From: Falsirhodobacter deserti
Lineage (GTDB): Bacteria; Pseudomonadota; Alphaproteobacteria; Rhodobacterales; Rhodobacteraceae
Length of the DNA: 64,000 bases
Assembly (NCBI RefSeq): GCF_004015795.1
Contig: NZ_ML137222.1
Coordinates: 42,095 to 106,094, forward strand
Direction: 5' to 3'
Of the stretch, positions 18,262-27,030 are shown piece after piece. The position numbers and the translations under genes are program-made. Each line of letters starts with the position of its first letter. The first letter of the stretch is position 1. Below the pieces are notes generated by a model, which was not told where the DNA came from, searched no databases, and saw only the letters and a list, made by a program, of their open reading frames with translations.

Positions 18262-18918
18262 TTAAAGGGGAGCGGAAAGCGGCGACAGCAGCCGGGATCC
18301 GGATGCCTCGCGCGGGCCGGTGAGGCCTGAATATGCGAAGCTGGTGTCGCGGATGGGATTAACTGCCTCCTCGACGGAGCCGACGACGCAGTTGCGCAGC
18401 ACCGCTTCCAGTGCGTTGCGCTTGGCGGGGATCAGGCGTTCGGTCCCGTCCACTTTGCGAACGGCCAGCACGCAGTTGATGTCACCGAACGTCTCCAAGG
18501 CGTAGGAATAAGCCCCAAGGCTGTCGGTTTCAGTGATCATGACACCGGGATCGACGGTCTCGAAGGGCGTGGGAAAGCCGTTGATCCGGGCGCGCAGCGC
18601 TTCGATCCGCAACCGTCCGGCCCCTTCGCCCCAGCGACGGCTCGCGCGAAGGATCATCTGGTTATCGCCCGGGATGGCGGTCGCGTTGGGCAAGGAAATC
18701 ACCTGCTCCACCTCATTGCCGATACTGCGCTGCATCACTGTCAACTGCCCCGCAATAAAAGCCCAGCCCATAGAAGGAGGAAGCATCCTATATTCAGTAC
18801 TCCTTCTGTCAGCCGGATTCAGGAGACGGTCGCCAACGTTGACGATGTCGCAGGCGGAGAGCGACACTCCAAGGAGAACTGCCGTAAGGCACCGAAGGAG
18901 GAGCAAGGGAAGAGGCAT
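18262..18918 (-). CDS. bcsN: Cellulose biosynthesis lipoprotein BcsN-like
   Basis: 218 residues with a lipoprotein signal (LLGVSLSAC, acylated Cys ~23) and a beta-rich body. Its place as the first gene, 38 bases before bcsA, its length and its lipobox fit the BcsN family found in alphaproteobacterial cellulose operons. The family role is not established; it probably sits in the envelope and helps assembly or export. The family call rests on context and general resemblance, so it is less certain than those for bcsA, bcsB and bcsZ. Confidence 0.6.
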   Translation of the reverse strand: MPLPLLLLRCLTAVLLGVSLSACDIVNVGDRLLNPADRRSTEYRMLPPSMGWAFIAGQLTVMQRSIGNEVEQVISLPNATAIPGDNQMILRASRRWGEGAGRLRIEALRARINGFPTPFETVDPGVMITETDSLGAYSYALETFGDINCVLAVRKVDGTERLIPAKRNALEAVLRNCVVGSVEEAVNPIRDTSFAYSGLTGPREASGSRLLSPLSAPL

Positions 18919-18927
18919 GTGGCTATC

Positions 18928-18948
18928 CGTTCGAGTACCGCCCGAACG
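18928..18948. promoter_or_regulatory. Inverted repeat in the bcsN leader
   Basis: CGTTCG (18928-18933) and CGAACG (18943-18948) form a dyad with a 9-base centre, ten bases before the bcsN ATG. It could be a repressor site or a leader hairpin near the ribosome binding region. Confidence 0.35.
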
Positions 18949-18993
18949 ACCGCCTAAGCAATTCGGATGATTTTGCTGATCTTCAGGTTCTTC

Positions 18994-19025
18994 ACACGTT
19001 CATGACGATTTACAACACGTTCCTG
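18994..19025. promoter_or_regulatory. Tandem 11-base sites upstream of the cellulose operon
   Basis: ACACGTTCATG (18994-19004) and ACACGTTCCTG (19015-19025) differ at one base and are spaced 21 bases apart, two helical turns. They lie 76-107 bases upstream of the bcsN start, where an activator or response regulator would bind. No regulator gene adjoins them. Confidence 0.45.
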
Positions 19026-19132
19026 TTTGGATCGCGCATTTCCTTAAGGAGTGTTCTCTAAGCGCATCATGTTTCGAAGGCAGATAATCGCGATGGCGAT
19101 CACCAGGGTCCTTTCCAACGAGAGGACAGACG

Positions 19133-19303
19133 ATGAAGAAGGCACGACTGACCGAGGAACAGATCATCGGCATCCTGCAGGAGCACGAGGCCGGGGCGAA
19201 ATGCGCCGATCTGTGCCGCAAGCATGGCATGTCGGAGGGCACGTTCTACGCCTGGAAAGCGAAGTATTCCGGGATGACGGTGTCCGAGGCCAGGAGGTTC
19301 TGA
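19133..19303 (+). pseudogene. IS3-family OrfA fragment
   Basis: ATG at 19133 begins an IS3-type OrfA (KKARLTEEQIIGILQEHEAG, then CRKHGMSEGTFYAWKAKYSGM) with the expected helix-turn-helix. It ends early at a TGA at 19301 after only 56 residues, where the leucine-zipper region should follow. No OrfB follows directly; a C-terminal OrfB piece in the same orientation lies at 21230-21369, after the cyclase genes. Both may be ends of one disrupted element. Confidence 0.75.
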
Positions 19304-19377
19304 GATTTCGCACTAGCGGAAAGCGGGCACGACCGATAACGCTTGCCCAGTATCCGGGCTTCTTTAGGTTGAGGAGT

Positions 19378-19635
19378 ATGTCGGCAGAAGGGCAAGCCAT
19401 GGAAAAGCCATCTCTAGAAGTCGTTGAGGAAGAGGTTGCCCGTGCATTGTCAGTCGCCGACCCTCTTCCAAATGACCTGAAAGCAGTGTTTGAGCGTCAC
19501 TGCGACAATCTCGTGAAACTGGCCAGGTCGCTGGAAGCGGCAGGCATGGACAGCGAGACTATCAGAAGTGCCGTTGCAACCTTGCTGAAAACCTACGAAT
19601 CTGATCTGCTGAAAGTGATCGAGGCACGTCTATGA
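19378..19635 (+). CDS. Small helical protein coupled to the diguanylate cyclase
   Basis: 85 residues from ATG 19378 with GAGGAG just upstream; the ATG at 19399 is an alternative. The protein is acidic and predicted mostly helical (VVEEEVARAL, LKAVFERHCDNLVKLARSLEAAG, LLKTYESDLLKVIEARL). It has no signal peptide. Its stop overlaps the cyclase start (ATGA), so both are made together. I do not recognise the family. A role as partner or regulator of the cyclase is inferred from coupling alone. Confidence 0.7.
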   Translation: MSAEGQAMEKPSLEVVEEEVARALSVADPLPNDLKAVFERHCDNLVKLARSLEAAGMDSETIRSAVATLLKTYESDLLKVIEARL

Positions 19636-20600
19636 GTGACACTTTCCGCTTCAAGCTCGACGACGAGCCAGGACGCTTGGCGGCGCTGCGTCGTTACGGC
19701 ATTCTCGATACGGATCCGGAAAAAGATTTCGATGATATCGTAGCATTGGTGAAATCTATCTTCTCGGTACCCTATGCGGCCGTGACACTGATCGATGCGG
19801 ATCGTCAGTGGATGAAGGCGGCCGTAGGCATGGCGCCAATGGAGTGTGCGCGCGACGATTCATTTTGCATGCATACGATTCGTGGGCTTGAACCGCTGTC
19901 GGTTGAGTCTGCCTTGGATGACCCCCGCTTCATCGACAATCCTTTCGTTACCAGCGCGACGCATATTCGCAGCTATCTGGGCGCGCCTCTGACCACCCCA
20001 GACGGCTACAACATCGGGGCGCTTTGCATACTCGGGACTGAGCCTCGCGTCTTCACGGAGGCCGACAAAGCGGTTCTGGTGAATTTTTCGAAGGTCGTCG
20101 TCTCGCAGATGGAGTTGCGTCAGGCTGCCACTCGTGACGCGCTGACAGGGGCCATGACGCGCCGGAACTTCGAAGATCAGATGGCCGACATGGTTAGTGG
20201 CGATCGGTCTGGGAGCCTGATCCTTCTGGATGTCGATCATTTCAAATCGATCAATGACACCTTCGGTCATCCAGCAGGCGACGAAGTGTTGCGGGAAGTT
20301 GTTGGTCGCTTGATGGCGTGCATACGCAGCGGCGATTGCGTTGGCCGGGTGGGAGGGGAAGAGTTTGCCCTGCTGCTGCCGGAAGCCTCCGCCAATAAGG
20401 CCACGGTAATGGCGGAACGTCTTCGCAGAGCCGTCATGCAAGACCCACTTGCAGCCCTTGAGAACCAGCGGATTACCATCAGCCTCGGTGTGGCAGAACG
20501 TCGCGACGGCGAAACCGCCGAGGCATGGCTGAAGCGAGCGGACGAGGCTCTTTACGAGGCAAAGCGGACCGGCCGGAACCAAGTGGTTCAGGCAGCCTGA
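19632..20600 (+). CDS. GAF-domain diguanylate cyclase
   Basis: 322 residues. A GAF sensor domain (residues ~20-155, with the typical SFCMHTI segment) precedes a GGDEF domain (~160-322). The active site is GGEEF near residue 241, a known active variant, and the inhibitory site RSGD stands five residues before it, so product feedback is expected. It makes cyclic di-GMP from two GTP in the cytoplasm. It lies just upstream of and divergent from the bcs operon, whose synthase has a PilZ receptor, so it is a good candidate for turning on cellulose synthesis. Confidence 0.94.
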   Translation: MSDTFRFKLDDEPGRLAALRRYGILDTDPEKDFDDIVALVKSIFSVPYAAVTLIDADRQWMKAAVGMAPMECARDDSFCMHTIRGLEPLSVESALDDPRFIDNPFVTSATHIRSYLGAPLTTPDGYNIGALCILGTEPRVFTEADKAVLVNFSKVVVSQMELRQAATRDALTGAMTRRNFEDQMADMVSGDRSGSLILLDVDHFKSINDTFGHPAGDEVLREVVGRLMACIRSGDCVGRVGGEEFALLLPEASANKATVMAERLRRAVMQDPLAALENQRITISLGVAERRDGETAEAWLKRADEALYEAKRTGRNQVVQAA

Positions 20601-20850
20601 TCTGGCTCCCTCCTCGCAGTGGCAACTCCAAGCAGCAGGGAGTGCTCCGCTGCATCATTGCGTGGAGCAACGCGCTGAGGGACTAGGGCAGTTCAGAGGT
20701 GGAGGACTTGTTAGTGAAGTACTCTGGATGCCGCACCGGCATCTGGATGGATCTCTCCTCCTGCGGCGCCGGTTGCGCCGTGGCTGGGTGGCAAGAAGGC
20801 CCTCCTCCCGAAATCACCGAGAAAATTGACCTGCCCCCTGCCGGTCCCTC

Positions 20851-21002
20851 GGGAATCCTCCCGGTTTCAACGGGGTTTGGCCGAAGAACTCATGCCGCCA
20901 TTTTCAGTTTCTGTGCGGGTGTTATGCCGCCGATGCCCATGTTGGGTCGCTTGTTATTGGAAGTCCATAGCCGGTCGGGGGCGATGCTTTGTGCCTCTCC
21001 TG
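20851..21002 (-). mobile_element. IS3-family OrfB 3'-end remnant
   Basis: The minus strand matches the last ~45 codons and the terminal repeat of the IS3 copy at 43066-44225 ([21 protein letters not shown]). It begins at the element end near 20851 and stops inside a phosphoesterase fragment near 21002. The preceding 250 bases (20601-20850) hold no gene I can support. Confidence 0.75.
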
Positions 21003-21136
21003 TCGATACCCTGCGCCAGGACGTCCTGCAGGACCGCCCGAAGGGCATCCACATGGCCGTGGATGTCGCTGATGACCGCCAATCCGCCTTGCATGCCGCT
21101 TCCCTGACATTGCCACATCATCACCCTCGCCACCAC
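21003..21136 (-). pseudogene. Metallophosphoesterase, N-terminal fragment
   Basis: The minus strand encodes LAVISDIHGHVDALRAVLQDV, the first metal-binding motif (D-x-H) of calcineurin-like phosphoesterases of the YfcE/ApaH type. It is cut off by the IS3 remnant after ~45 residues. The remaining metal ligands are absent, so it cannot work. Confidence 0.65.
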
Positions 21137-21229
21137 TGCGCCGGGTGAATCACGTTCCGCATACCCCTCGCGAGCCGGCTTCTTCAGTCGCCTGTCAGGA
21201 TCAACAGCGCTTGGGGATCATCAAGCCGT

Positions 21230-21369
21230 TCCAGACGAGGCTTAGGGCTGGATTCCTGACTGCCGATTGGTTAATGAGCCTTGCCGACACCCGCAAAAAG
21301 CTGGGAGATCGGCGGCGGCCCCACAACGGGGACCCGCCCATTGGCGTGATCGGACACAACCGAGCGTGA
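21230..21369 (+). mobile_element. IS3-family OrfB C-terminal remnant
   Basis: The plus strand reads LTADWLMSLADTRKKLGDRR and then PHNGDPPIGVIG, the C-terminus of IS407/IS2-type integrase-like transposases with some decay. The rest of OrfB is missing. The next 288 bases up to the RTX gene contain an IS-end-like GGGTCCTGAGCC at 21591 and no gene. Confidence 0.6.
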
Positions 21370-21657
21370 CCCGTTATCCCGATGGCGCAGCCAGCCTGTC
21401 ATCGTAAGGCAGTCGGCAAGATCCAGCTTCCGGCGGTTCGGTCCAAGGGGAGAGCACGGGGTACTGTCACTCCTTCGACATCAAACGGCGGCAGATGATG
21501 TGACGTGGCAGGGCCGAGAAGAGTGGGGCAATTCAAGGGTTGCTCATCAACAGGCCTCCTTTGGCGCGACTGAAACAAACCATCAATTCGATGGGTCCTG
21601 AGCCTAGCGGCTTCTACCGAGCCTTTAAGATACTACAAGAACGGGAACTTTTATTCG

Positions 21658-24600
21658 ATGCCTGCAAAGAAGAAATTCAAGAAAGAAGCTATCGATAATC
21701 CTTCGCTTGCGTTCAATCTGGTTACGCCGACGGATTACAGCTCAAGCGCACAGTTCTTGAACATAATGGAAGTCGCGCGAAGCTGGATTGGCCACCGGCC
21801 TGATACCTGGGGTGGTATGACCACCAAGGATCTGGTCAACGGCGGATACCTCGACGAAAACGGATGGCCTACGGCTGTGCCGGAGGGGCTTTCGTCCATC
21901 GGCACGCTTTGGCAATGGGGCGGGCGGCCTGGTACTGCCAAAGAAAATGCCGGAAAATATGTGCTGACTTACGACGGTGAGGGTACGATCAAGCTGACCG
22001 GAGATGCGCGGGTTGTAAGTTCCGAGCCCGGACGCATCGTGTTCGAGAACGTGTCAGGCGGCACATTCTATATGAACATCACGGAAACGGATCCCGAGGG
22101 ATCGGGAGATTATCTTCGCGACATCGCCATCGTGGCGAAGAAGCATGTGCCGCTTTACGAGGCGGGTGCCACTTTCAACCCGGATTGGCTTGATCTTATC
22201 GCAGACGCCAGGGCGCTTCGATTCATGGATTGGGGCAACACGAACAATGCGCAGGTTGTGGATTGGGAAGACCGGCGCGAAGCCGGAACATTGCTCGGCG
22301 TAAGCAAGGGTGATGGTGTTCCGATCGAACACATGGTGACCCTTGCAAACGAGGTTGGGGCCGATCCATGGTTCACTATCCCTCATACAGCATCCGATGC
22401 CTATGTGGAGGCCTTTGCAACCTATGTCCGCGACAACCTTGATCCGGCTCTGACGGCGCGGATCGAATACTCGAACGAGGCGTGGAATGCGTCGTTCCAG
22501 CAATTCCATTGGCTGCGCGATAAGGCAAAGGCCGAGTGGGGTGATGGCAACGGAAGCGCGCCCCACCAGTATTATACCAAGCGTGCCACCGAGGTTGCCC
22601 AGATCTGGGACAAGGTATTCGCGGAAGAAGACGGACGGCTGGTTCATGTGCTTTCCGGGCACACCGTAAATACGTGGCTTACCGATGAAATGCTACGGGC
22701 GGACAAATGGAAGGCTGCTGACCCGGACGGATGGGTCGACCCAAAGAGCGTGTTCGATGAATTCGCTGTCACGACGTATTTTGGCGGCGCGACCATGCGG
22801 AACGCCGAATTGCGCAAGGAACTGATGGATGTTCTGGAGAAGCCGAAAGTAAAGGCCAGTGCCTGGCTGGCAAAGAAGCTTTCTGATCCGGACTACCCTG
22901 AGTCCATTCCTGAGACCGCCAGGAAACTGGCTGCGCAGAAAGCCACCGTCGAAGCGGCTGGTCTTAAGCTGGTGGCTTATGAAGGTGGGCAGCATGTTCA
23001 TCATTCATTCGCGGTCAATGATCTGACGGATAAGCAGGTTGCGCGCTTGACGTCCTTCATGACCGACTTCGTCCGAAGCAAGGAGATGGCTGGTCTTTAC
23101 AAGGATCTGTGGGCCGTCTGGAAAGAGGTTGGCGACGGGCCTTTCATGCAGTTCGGAGAAATGGGAACCGCCTCCAGATGGGGATCCTGGGGGATCCACA
23201 CCAGTACGTCCGACGCCAATCCGCGATCCAAGGCCCTGAAGAAGCTGAACGAAGCTACGGAGGCGTGGTGGACTGACGCGGATCCGGGTGAGACGTATCA
23301 GCAAGGGGTGATCCTTCAGGCCAAATCACGTGGGGAAACCCTGACAGGCACAAGCAAGATCGACTACCTGATCGGTGGGAAGGGCAATGATATCCTCATC
23401 GGTGGAGCCGGCAATGATGGCATCCATGGCGGGCGAGGGCATGATCGGGTGGTCGTTTCCGGCACCAAGTCGGACTATACCCTTGCGGCAGATAAGCATG
23501 GTTATCGTCTTGTCGGCCCGGATGGCGAGGACCGGCTGATCGATGTGGAGGAAATTGCTTTCTCCAACGGCGAAGTCCTGACGATCAAGGAGATGCTGAA
23601 CCAGCCGCCCCCCGTGCAGGCGCCCGATCCCGGTCATGATCCGGATCCGAAACCACAGCCGCAACCCGGGCCACAGCCAGAAGCACCGGGTTCTGAAGAT
23701 GAAGCTAAACCCGGCCCGGATGACTCTGCGGTCGTTGATGTTGCGCCGACAGGCAAATATCATGATGCGGCCGGTGCGGCAGTTCAGGTGGCAGGCGGCG
23801 CCGCGTCCGGCGTAGTTGTAAACGGTGTGAATACGTGGAGCATCCTCGGGCGTGAATTGGGTTCCGAGAGCCATTATGTGGTAAACGAGAGCGGCAAGTC
23901 GGCCGAGGTGAAAGGTCGTATCCTGCAAGCCAACTATTGGACTCAGCAGGAAAATACGACCGGCAAGCATGAGGCATTGGTGTCCGCGACAGCGATGGAA
24001 ACAGCACTGAAGCTGGGATCGGTGATCGCCCGTGGCGGAGAACTGAATCTTACGGCGGGCAATGACAAGTTCTACGGTCGGGATTTCAATGATCACGTCA
24101 TAGGAGGCGCCGGAAATGATTATCTTTCCGGAGGCAAAGGAGATGACCTTCTTTTTGGAGGCCTTGGTGACGACCAGATACTAGGCGGAGCGGGCAATGA
24201 TACCCTTTCCGGCGGCGCCGGCAATAATACCATAGATGGCGGTGAGGGCCTGGATCGCGTGCTGCTTGCGGGTGTGATGGCTGATTTCGAAATCACTGTT
24301 GATGGTCGAGGCCACCGGCTGAGCAGTAAAGACAGCAACGATTTCCTTCTTGACGTGGAAGAGTTCGAGTTTTCAGACGGTCAAGTGGTGACATTGGAGC
24401 AGATGCTGAATGGAGCACCGCCGGAGCAGCTGCGACTTGCAATGAACGGGGCGCATCTCGATGCTCAGGGTGCGACCGCACAGTTTATGGGTCAAGCCGC
24501 AACCGGAGGTTCGGGCGGCGTGCTTGATACGGCAATTGATGAAGACCAGCTGGACTTCCGCCAGTCGGACGTAAATTGGAAACCTTCGCGTAAAGTAGAT

Positions 24601-24693
24601 GCTCTTGATAACCTTTCGCTGGCGGATGACGCAGATAAAGCCGCCTTCATTGGTTTGAATGACAATGACCGGGGTTGGCTGATGGATCTTTGA
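21658..24693 (+). CDS. Large secreted RTX calcium-binding protein with glycosidase-like N-terminus
   Basis: 1011 residues. Residues ~25-560 form an alpha/beta domain with a glycoside-hydrolase-like segment (ARIEYSNEAWNASF) and many aromatic residues; I cannot name its family. Two RTX blocks of GGxGxDxxx nonapeptides follow (near 570-596 and 815-860), each with a short beta segment after it, separated by a Pro-rich linker (~650-680). RTX blocks bind calcium outside the cell and mark type I secretion substrates; there is no N-terminal signal peptide. No dedicated type I exporter is in the window. Near the cellulose operon, it may modify or anchor the extracellular polysaccharide. The start lacks a strong ribosome binding site. 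Confidence 0.85.
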   Translation: MPAKKKFKKEAIDNPSLAFNLVTPTDYSSSAQFLNIMEVARSWIGHRPDTWGGMTTKDLVNGGYLDENGWPTAVPEGLSSIGTLWQWGGRPGTAKENAGKYVLTYDGEGTIKLTGDARVVSSEPGRIVFENVSGGTFYMNITETDPEGSGDYLRDIAIVAKKHVPLYEAGATFNPDWLDLIADARALRFMDWGNTNNAQVVDWEDRREAGTLLGVSKGDGVPIEHMVTLANEVGADPWFTIPHTASDAYVEAFATYVRDNLDPALTARIEYSNEAWNASFQQFHWLRDKAKAEWGDGNGSAPHQYYTKRATEVAQIWDKVFAEEDGRLVHVLSGHTVNTWLTDEMLRADKWKAADPDGWVDPKSVFDEFAVTTYFGGATMRNAELRKELMDVLEKPKVKASAWLAKKLSDPDYPESIPETARKLAAQKATVEAAGLKLVAYEGGQHVHHSFAVNDLTDKQVARLTSFMTDFVRSKEMAGLYKDLWAVWKEVGDGPFMQFGEMGTASRWGSWGIHTSTSDANPRSKALKKLNEATEAWWTDADPGETYQQGVILQAKSRGETLTGTSKIDYLIGGKGNDILIGGAGNDGIHGGRGHDRVVVSGTKSDYTLAADKHGYRLVGPDGEDRLIDVEEIAFSNGEVLTIKEMLNQPPPVQAPDPGHDPDPKPQPQPGPQPEAPGSEDEAKPGPDDSAVVDVAPTGKYHDAAGAAVQVAGGAASGVVVNGVNTWSILGRELGSESHYVVNESGKSAEVKGRILQANYWTQQENTTGKHEALVSATAMETALKLGSVIARGGELNLTAGNDKFYGRDFNDHVIGGAGNDYLSGGKGDDLLFGGLGDDQILGGAGNDTLSGGAGNNTIDGGEGLDRVLLAGVMADFEITVDGRGHRLSSKDSNDFLLDVEEFEFSDGQVVTLEQMLNGAPPEQLRLAMNGAHLDAQGATAQFMGQAATGGSGGVLDTAIDEDQLDFRQSDVNWKPSRKVDALDNLSLADDADKAAFIGLNDNDRGWLMDL

Positions 24694-24942
24694 TCTGGGG
24701 GTGAGCTTCCATCCAGCGGCGACCTGAGCCACCTGGTCATTCGTACCGGTCGGCGTGGGTTGAGCAATCGTCCGGCGCGCGAAGCATTCATCTTGCGCAG
24801 CGGGGCGGGCGATTGCGACCGTCTGCTTTGGGCTCAGGCTGTGCTGGAACCCATCGCGGACAGCTTGAAACCTAGGTCGTTTGAAATCCTCGACCATGCG
24901 ACCGGTCGCACAGAACGTGGGATGATGGATCTTTTCAATTCG

Positions 24943-25345
24943 TCACTGGCCCGCCGATTCCGATCGGTGCCACCATCCGCTGATTTGCTGGCGACATTCA
25001 GCCCAATCTCCTTTTTCACATTCTTCAGCCTGCGGGTCATGAAGTAGGTTGCGCCATCCGGGCGTTGATGGTGCCGAACGGATGCTCGACGTCCCGTGAC
25101 GGACCGTCATCGGCTCAAAAGGTCCGATCCACTGACCCGCAACTTGTTTCCGTCGATGGCGACGCACACGCCCGTTAGCACGCCGATGCGGCGGCATAGC
25201 TCCACGAACTGCGCGCAGGTTCGGCGGATGCTGGATCCGTTGTCGCGCCGGAAATCGGCGATGGTCTTGTGGTCAGGAACAAGTCACCTCGTCAGCCACA
25301 TCAGTTCGAACTTGCGGCCGGCGCGCTCCAGCCGGCGGCTTGAGA
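24943..25345 (-). mobile_element. IS1182-family transposase remnant
   Basis: Scattered minus-strand segments match IS1182-type transposases: VPDHKTIADFRRDNG and CRRIGVLTGVCVAIDGNKLR near the right side, and TRRLKNVKKEIGLNV near 25020. Frame changes and lost central sequence make it inactive. The 250 bases between the RTX gene and this remnant hold nothing I can name. Confidence 0.65.
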
Positions 25346-25436
25346 GGCGGTGCAGGACCATTCATTCATCGACGGTCCCGGTCGTTGCCCTATAGAATGT
25401 CTCTGGACCGGGAGGTCGGCATTACAAGGTGCACGA

Positions 25437-26417
25437 ATGACGATACGGGACCATGAAAGTTTAGATTGCCTGATCGTCGGGGGCGGGCCCGCCGGGCTTA
25501 CGGCGGCGCTTTATTTGGCACGTTTCAACCGGCGCTTTCTCGTGGTGGACAGTGGGCGCTCCAGAGCCTCCTGGATCCCCACAAGTCACAATATCCCGCT
25601 GTTCGCCGAAGGCATTGCCGGACCGGAAATCCTCGCGCGGCAGCGCGCCAATGTGGAACAGTATGGCGTCCGCATCCTGGGGGGGCGCGTCACCCGACTG
25701 CGCAAGCGGCCGGACGGCTTCGCAGCCTCGGTCCGCTGCGACGAAGGCGAGGAGCGCGAGGTCCGGGCGCGCCGGGTGCTGCTGGCGACCGGTGCTGTGG
25801 ACATCGAGCCTGACTTGCCGGACCTGCCTGACGCCGTCCGGCGCGGCTTGGTACGCTACTGTCCGATCTGCGACGGGTATGAGGCGATGAACCGGAAGAT
25901 TGCGGTCATCGGCTATGGCGACCGGGGGGTGGGCGAGGCCATGTTCGTGGCCCGCACCTATTCCCGCGACGTGACGCTGTTGACGCTGGGGCAGGGGATG
26001 GACCTTGATCAGGCCGCGCGGGAACGTGTGAGGGAGTACGGAATCAGGCTGGTCGAGGAACCGATTGCAACGCTGGATCAGGATGGCCGCCGGATTTCCG
26101 CGATGCGCACCAGAAGCGGGAAGGAGCACCGGTTCGACGTGCTTTATTCAGCCCTGGGGATGAAGATCCGGTCTGATCTGGCCGTCGCCCTGGGCGCGGA
26201 GCATGACGGGGCCGGGGCGCTGATCGTGGATGATCACAACCGGACCAGCGTGGCGGGGCTTTATGCCGCGGGGGACGTGGTGCGGGATCTGAGCCAGATC
26301 GTGGTCGGGATGGGACATGCAGCGGTTGCCGCAACGGACATCCACAATCGCTGCGAGTTGCCGACCGAGGATGAGCCGGAATGGCCGTCAGGCGCGGGTG
26401 TCAGACAGCCCGGATAA
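25437..26417 (+). CDS. Thioredoxin-reductase-like FAD/NAD(P) oxidoreductase
   Basis: 326 residues from ATG 25437. It shows an N-terminal FAD fold ([17 protein letters not shown]), the redox pair CPIC followed by DGYE near residue 142, an NAD(P)-binding turn ([10 protein letters not shown]), and the C-terminal FAD segment ([19 protein letters not shown]). This is the layout of the low-molecular-weight thioredoxin reductase family. No thioredoxin gene lies next to it, so its partner is unknown. It could also be a related disulfide or ferredoxin reductase, but the CxxC pair favours disulfide reduction. Confidence 0.88.
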   Translation: MTIRDHESLDCLIVGGGPAGLTAALYLARFNRRFLVVDSGRSRASWIPTSHNIPLFAEGIAGPEILARQRANVEQYGVRILGGRVTRLRKRPDGFAASVRCDEGEEREVRARRVLLATGAVDIEPDLPDLPDAVRRGLVRYCPICDGYEAMNRKIAVIGYGDRGVGEAMFVARTYSRDVTLLTLGQGMDLDQAARERVREYGIRLVEEPIATLDQDGRRISAMRTRSGKEHRFDVLYSALGMKIRSDLAVALGAEHDGAGALIVDDHNRTSVAGLYAAGDVVRDLSQIVVGMGHAAVAATDIHNRCELPTEDEPEWPSGAGVRQPG

Positions 26418-26519
26418 GACCGGCGACAAAGGGAGCGCTTGATCCGAGCCCCCAAGGCAGGTGCGGCTCACACGCCTGCACTGGCCTGCCCACGCAAGAG
26501 GGGCCGGATCAGGGCGCGA

Positions 26520-26726
26520 CTATCTCAGCAAGTCGCCCCACATCTTTTCGCTCTTGTTCTGGGGGTCTTTTCGCGCAGGGGCCTCGGCGACGGCTTTGAC
26601 TTTGCCGTGCCGGTGTGGAGGGCCACTGTCCGGCGAGCCATAGGACGCGTTGAAGATCGAGCGCGGCTCGATCGATACACGGGCGTTGGCGGTGTCGATG
26701 ATTTTGGTTTTAGCGACGGATCCCAT
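26520..26726 (-). CDS. Small basic protein with conserved leader
   Basis: 68 residues starting MGSVAKTKIIDT at 26726, with GGAGG eight bases upstream. The protein is hydrophilic and basic, without a membrane segment. I do not recognise it. Its leader (hairpin, GGAGGACCC, ATGGGATCCG) is nearly the same as that of the small gene starting at 28876, though the proteins share only the first residues. A frame starting at the upstream ATG (26740) is an alternative. Confidence 0.5.
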   Translation of the reverse strand: MGSVAKTKIIDTANARVSIEPRSIFNASYGSPDSGPPHRHGKVKAVAEAPARKDPQNKSEKMWGDLLR

Positions 26727-26762
26727 GAGGGGTCCTCCATAACGCCGGCCAGATGATACCGG
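26727..26762 (-). promoter_or_regulatory. Leader hairpin shared with the 28.9-kb small gene, copy A
   Basis: On the minus strand CCGG-TATCAT-CTGG can form a stem with one G-U pair, followed by GCCGGCG and GGAGGACCC before the ATG. Copy B at 28877-28912 has a different stem with the same TATCAT loop. Confidence 0.45.
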
Positions 26763-27030
26763 ACGGCTTATCCTATATAAGGTTGATGCCACCTCTTCTC
26801 AAGGTGGCCTGCGCGATCCCGATCTCGCTTTGCACGCAAAATAACGAGGCGTCGGTTTGCCTTGCTCCGCAGCCATAGAAGGAGCCCATCCTTATGCTAG
26901 CTGGCAGGCGATGATCCGGAGCAAAGCGGGTGGTGGAGGCAGGGGCGTGCTTCGGGAGCGGTGCCGACGAAGGGAGGAGACGCATGTCCCTCCTGCCGGA
27001 GGTGAGAACTCGGTAAAGAAAAGGAAGCTG

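Noticed and set aside
23370..24240. Tandem repeats in the RTX gene as a CRISPR-like array
   Set aside because: They are in-frame codons for GGxGxD nonapeptides with degenerate third positions, without spacers of unique sequence.
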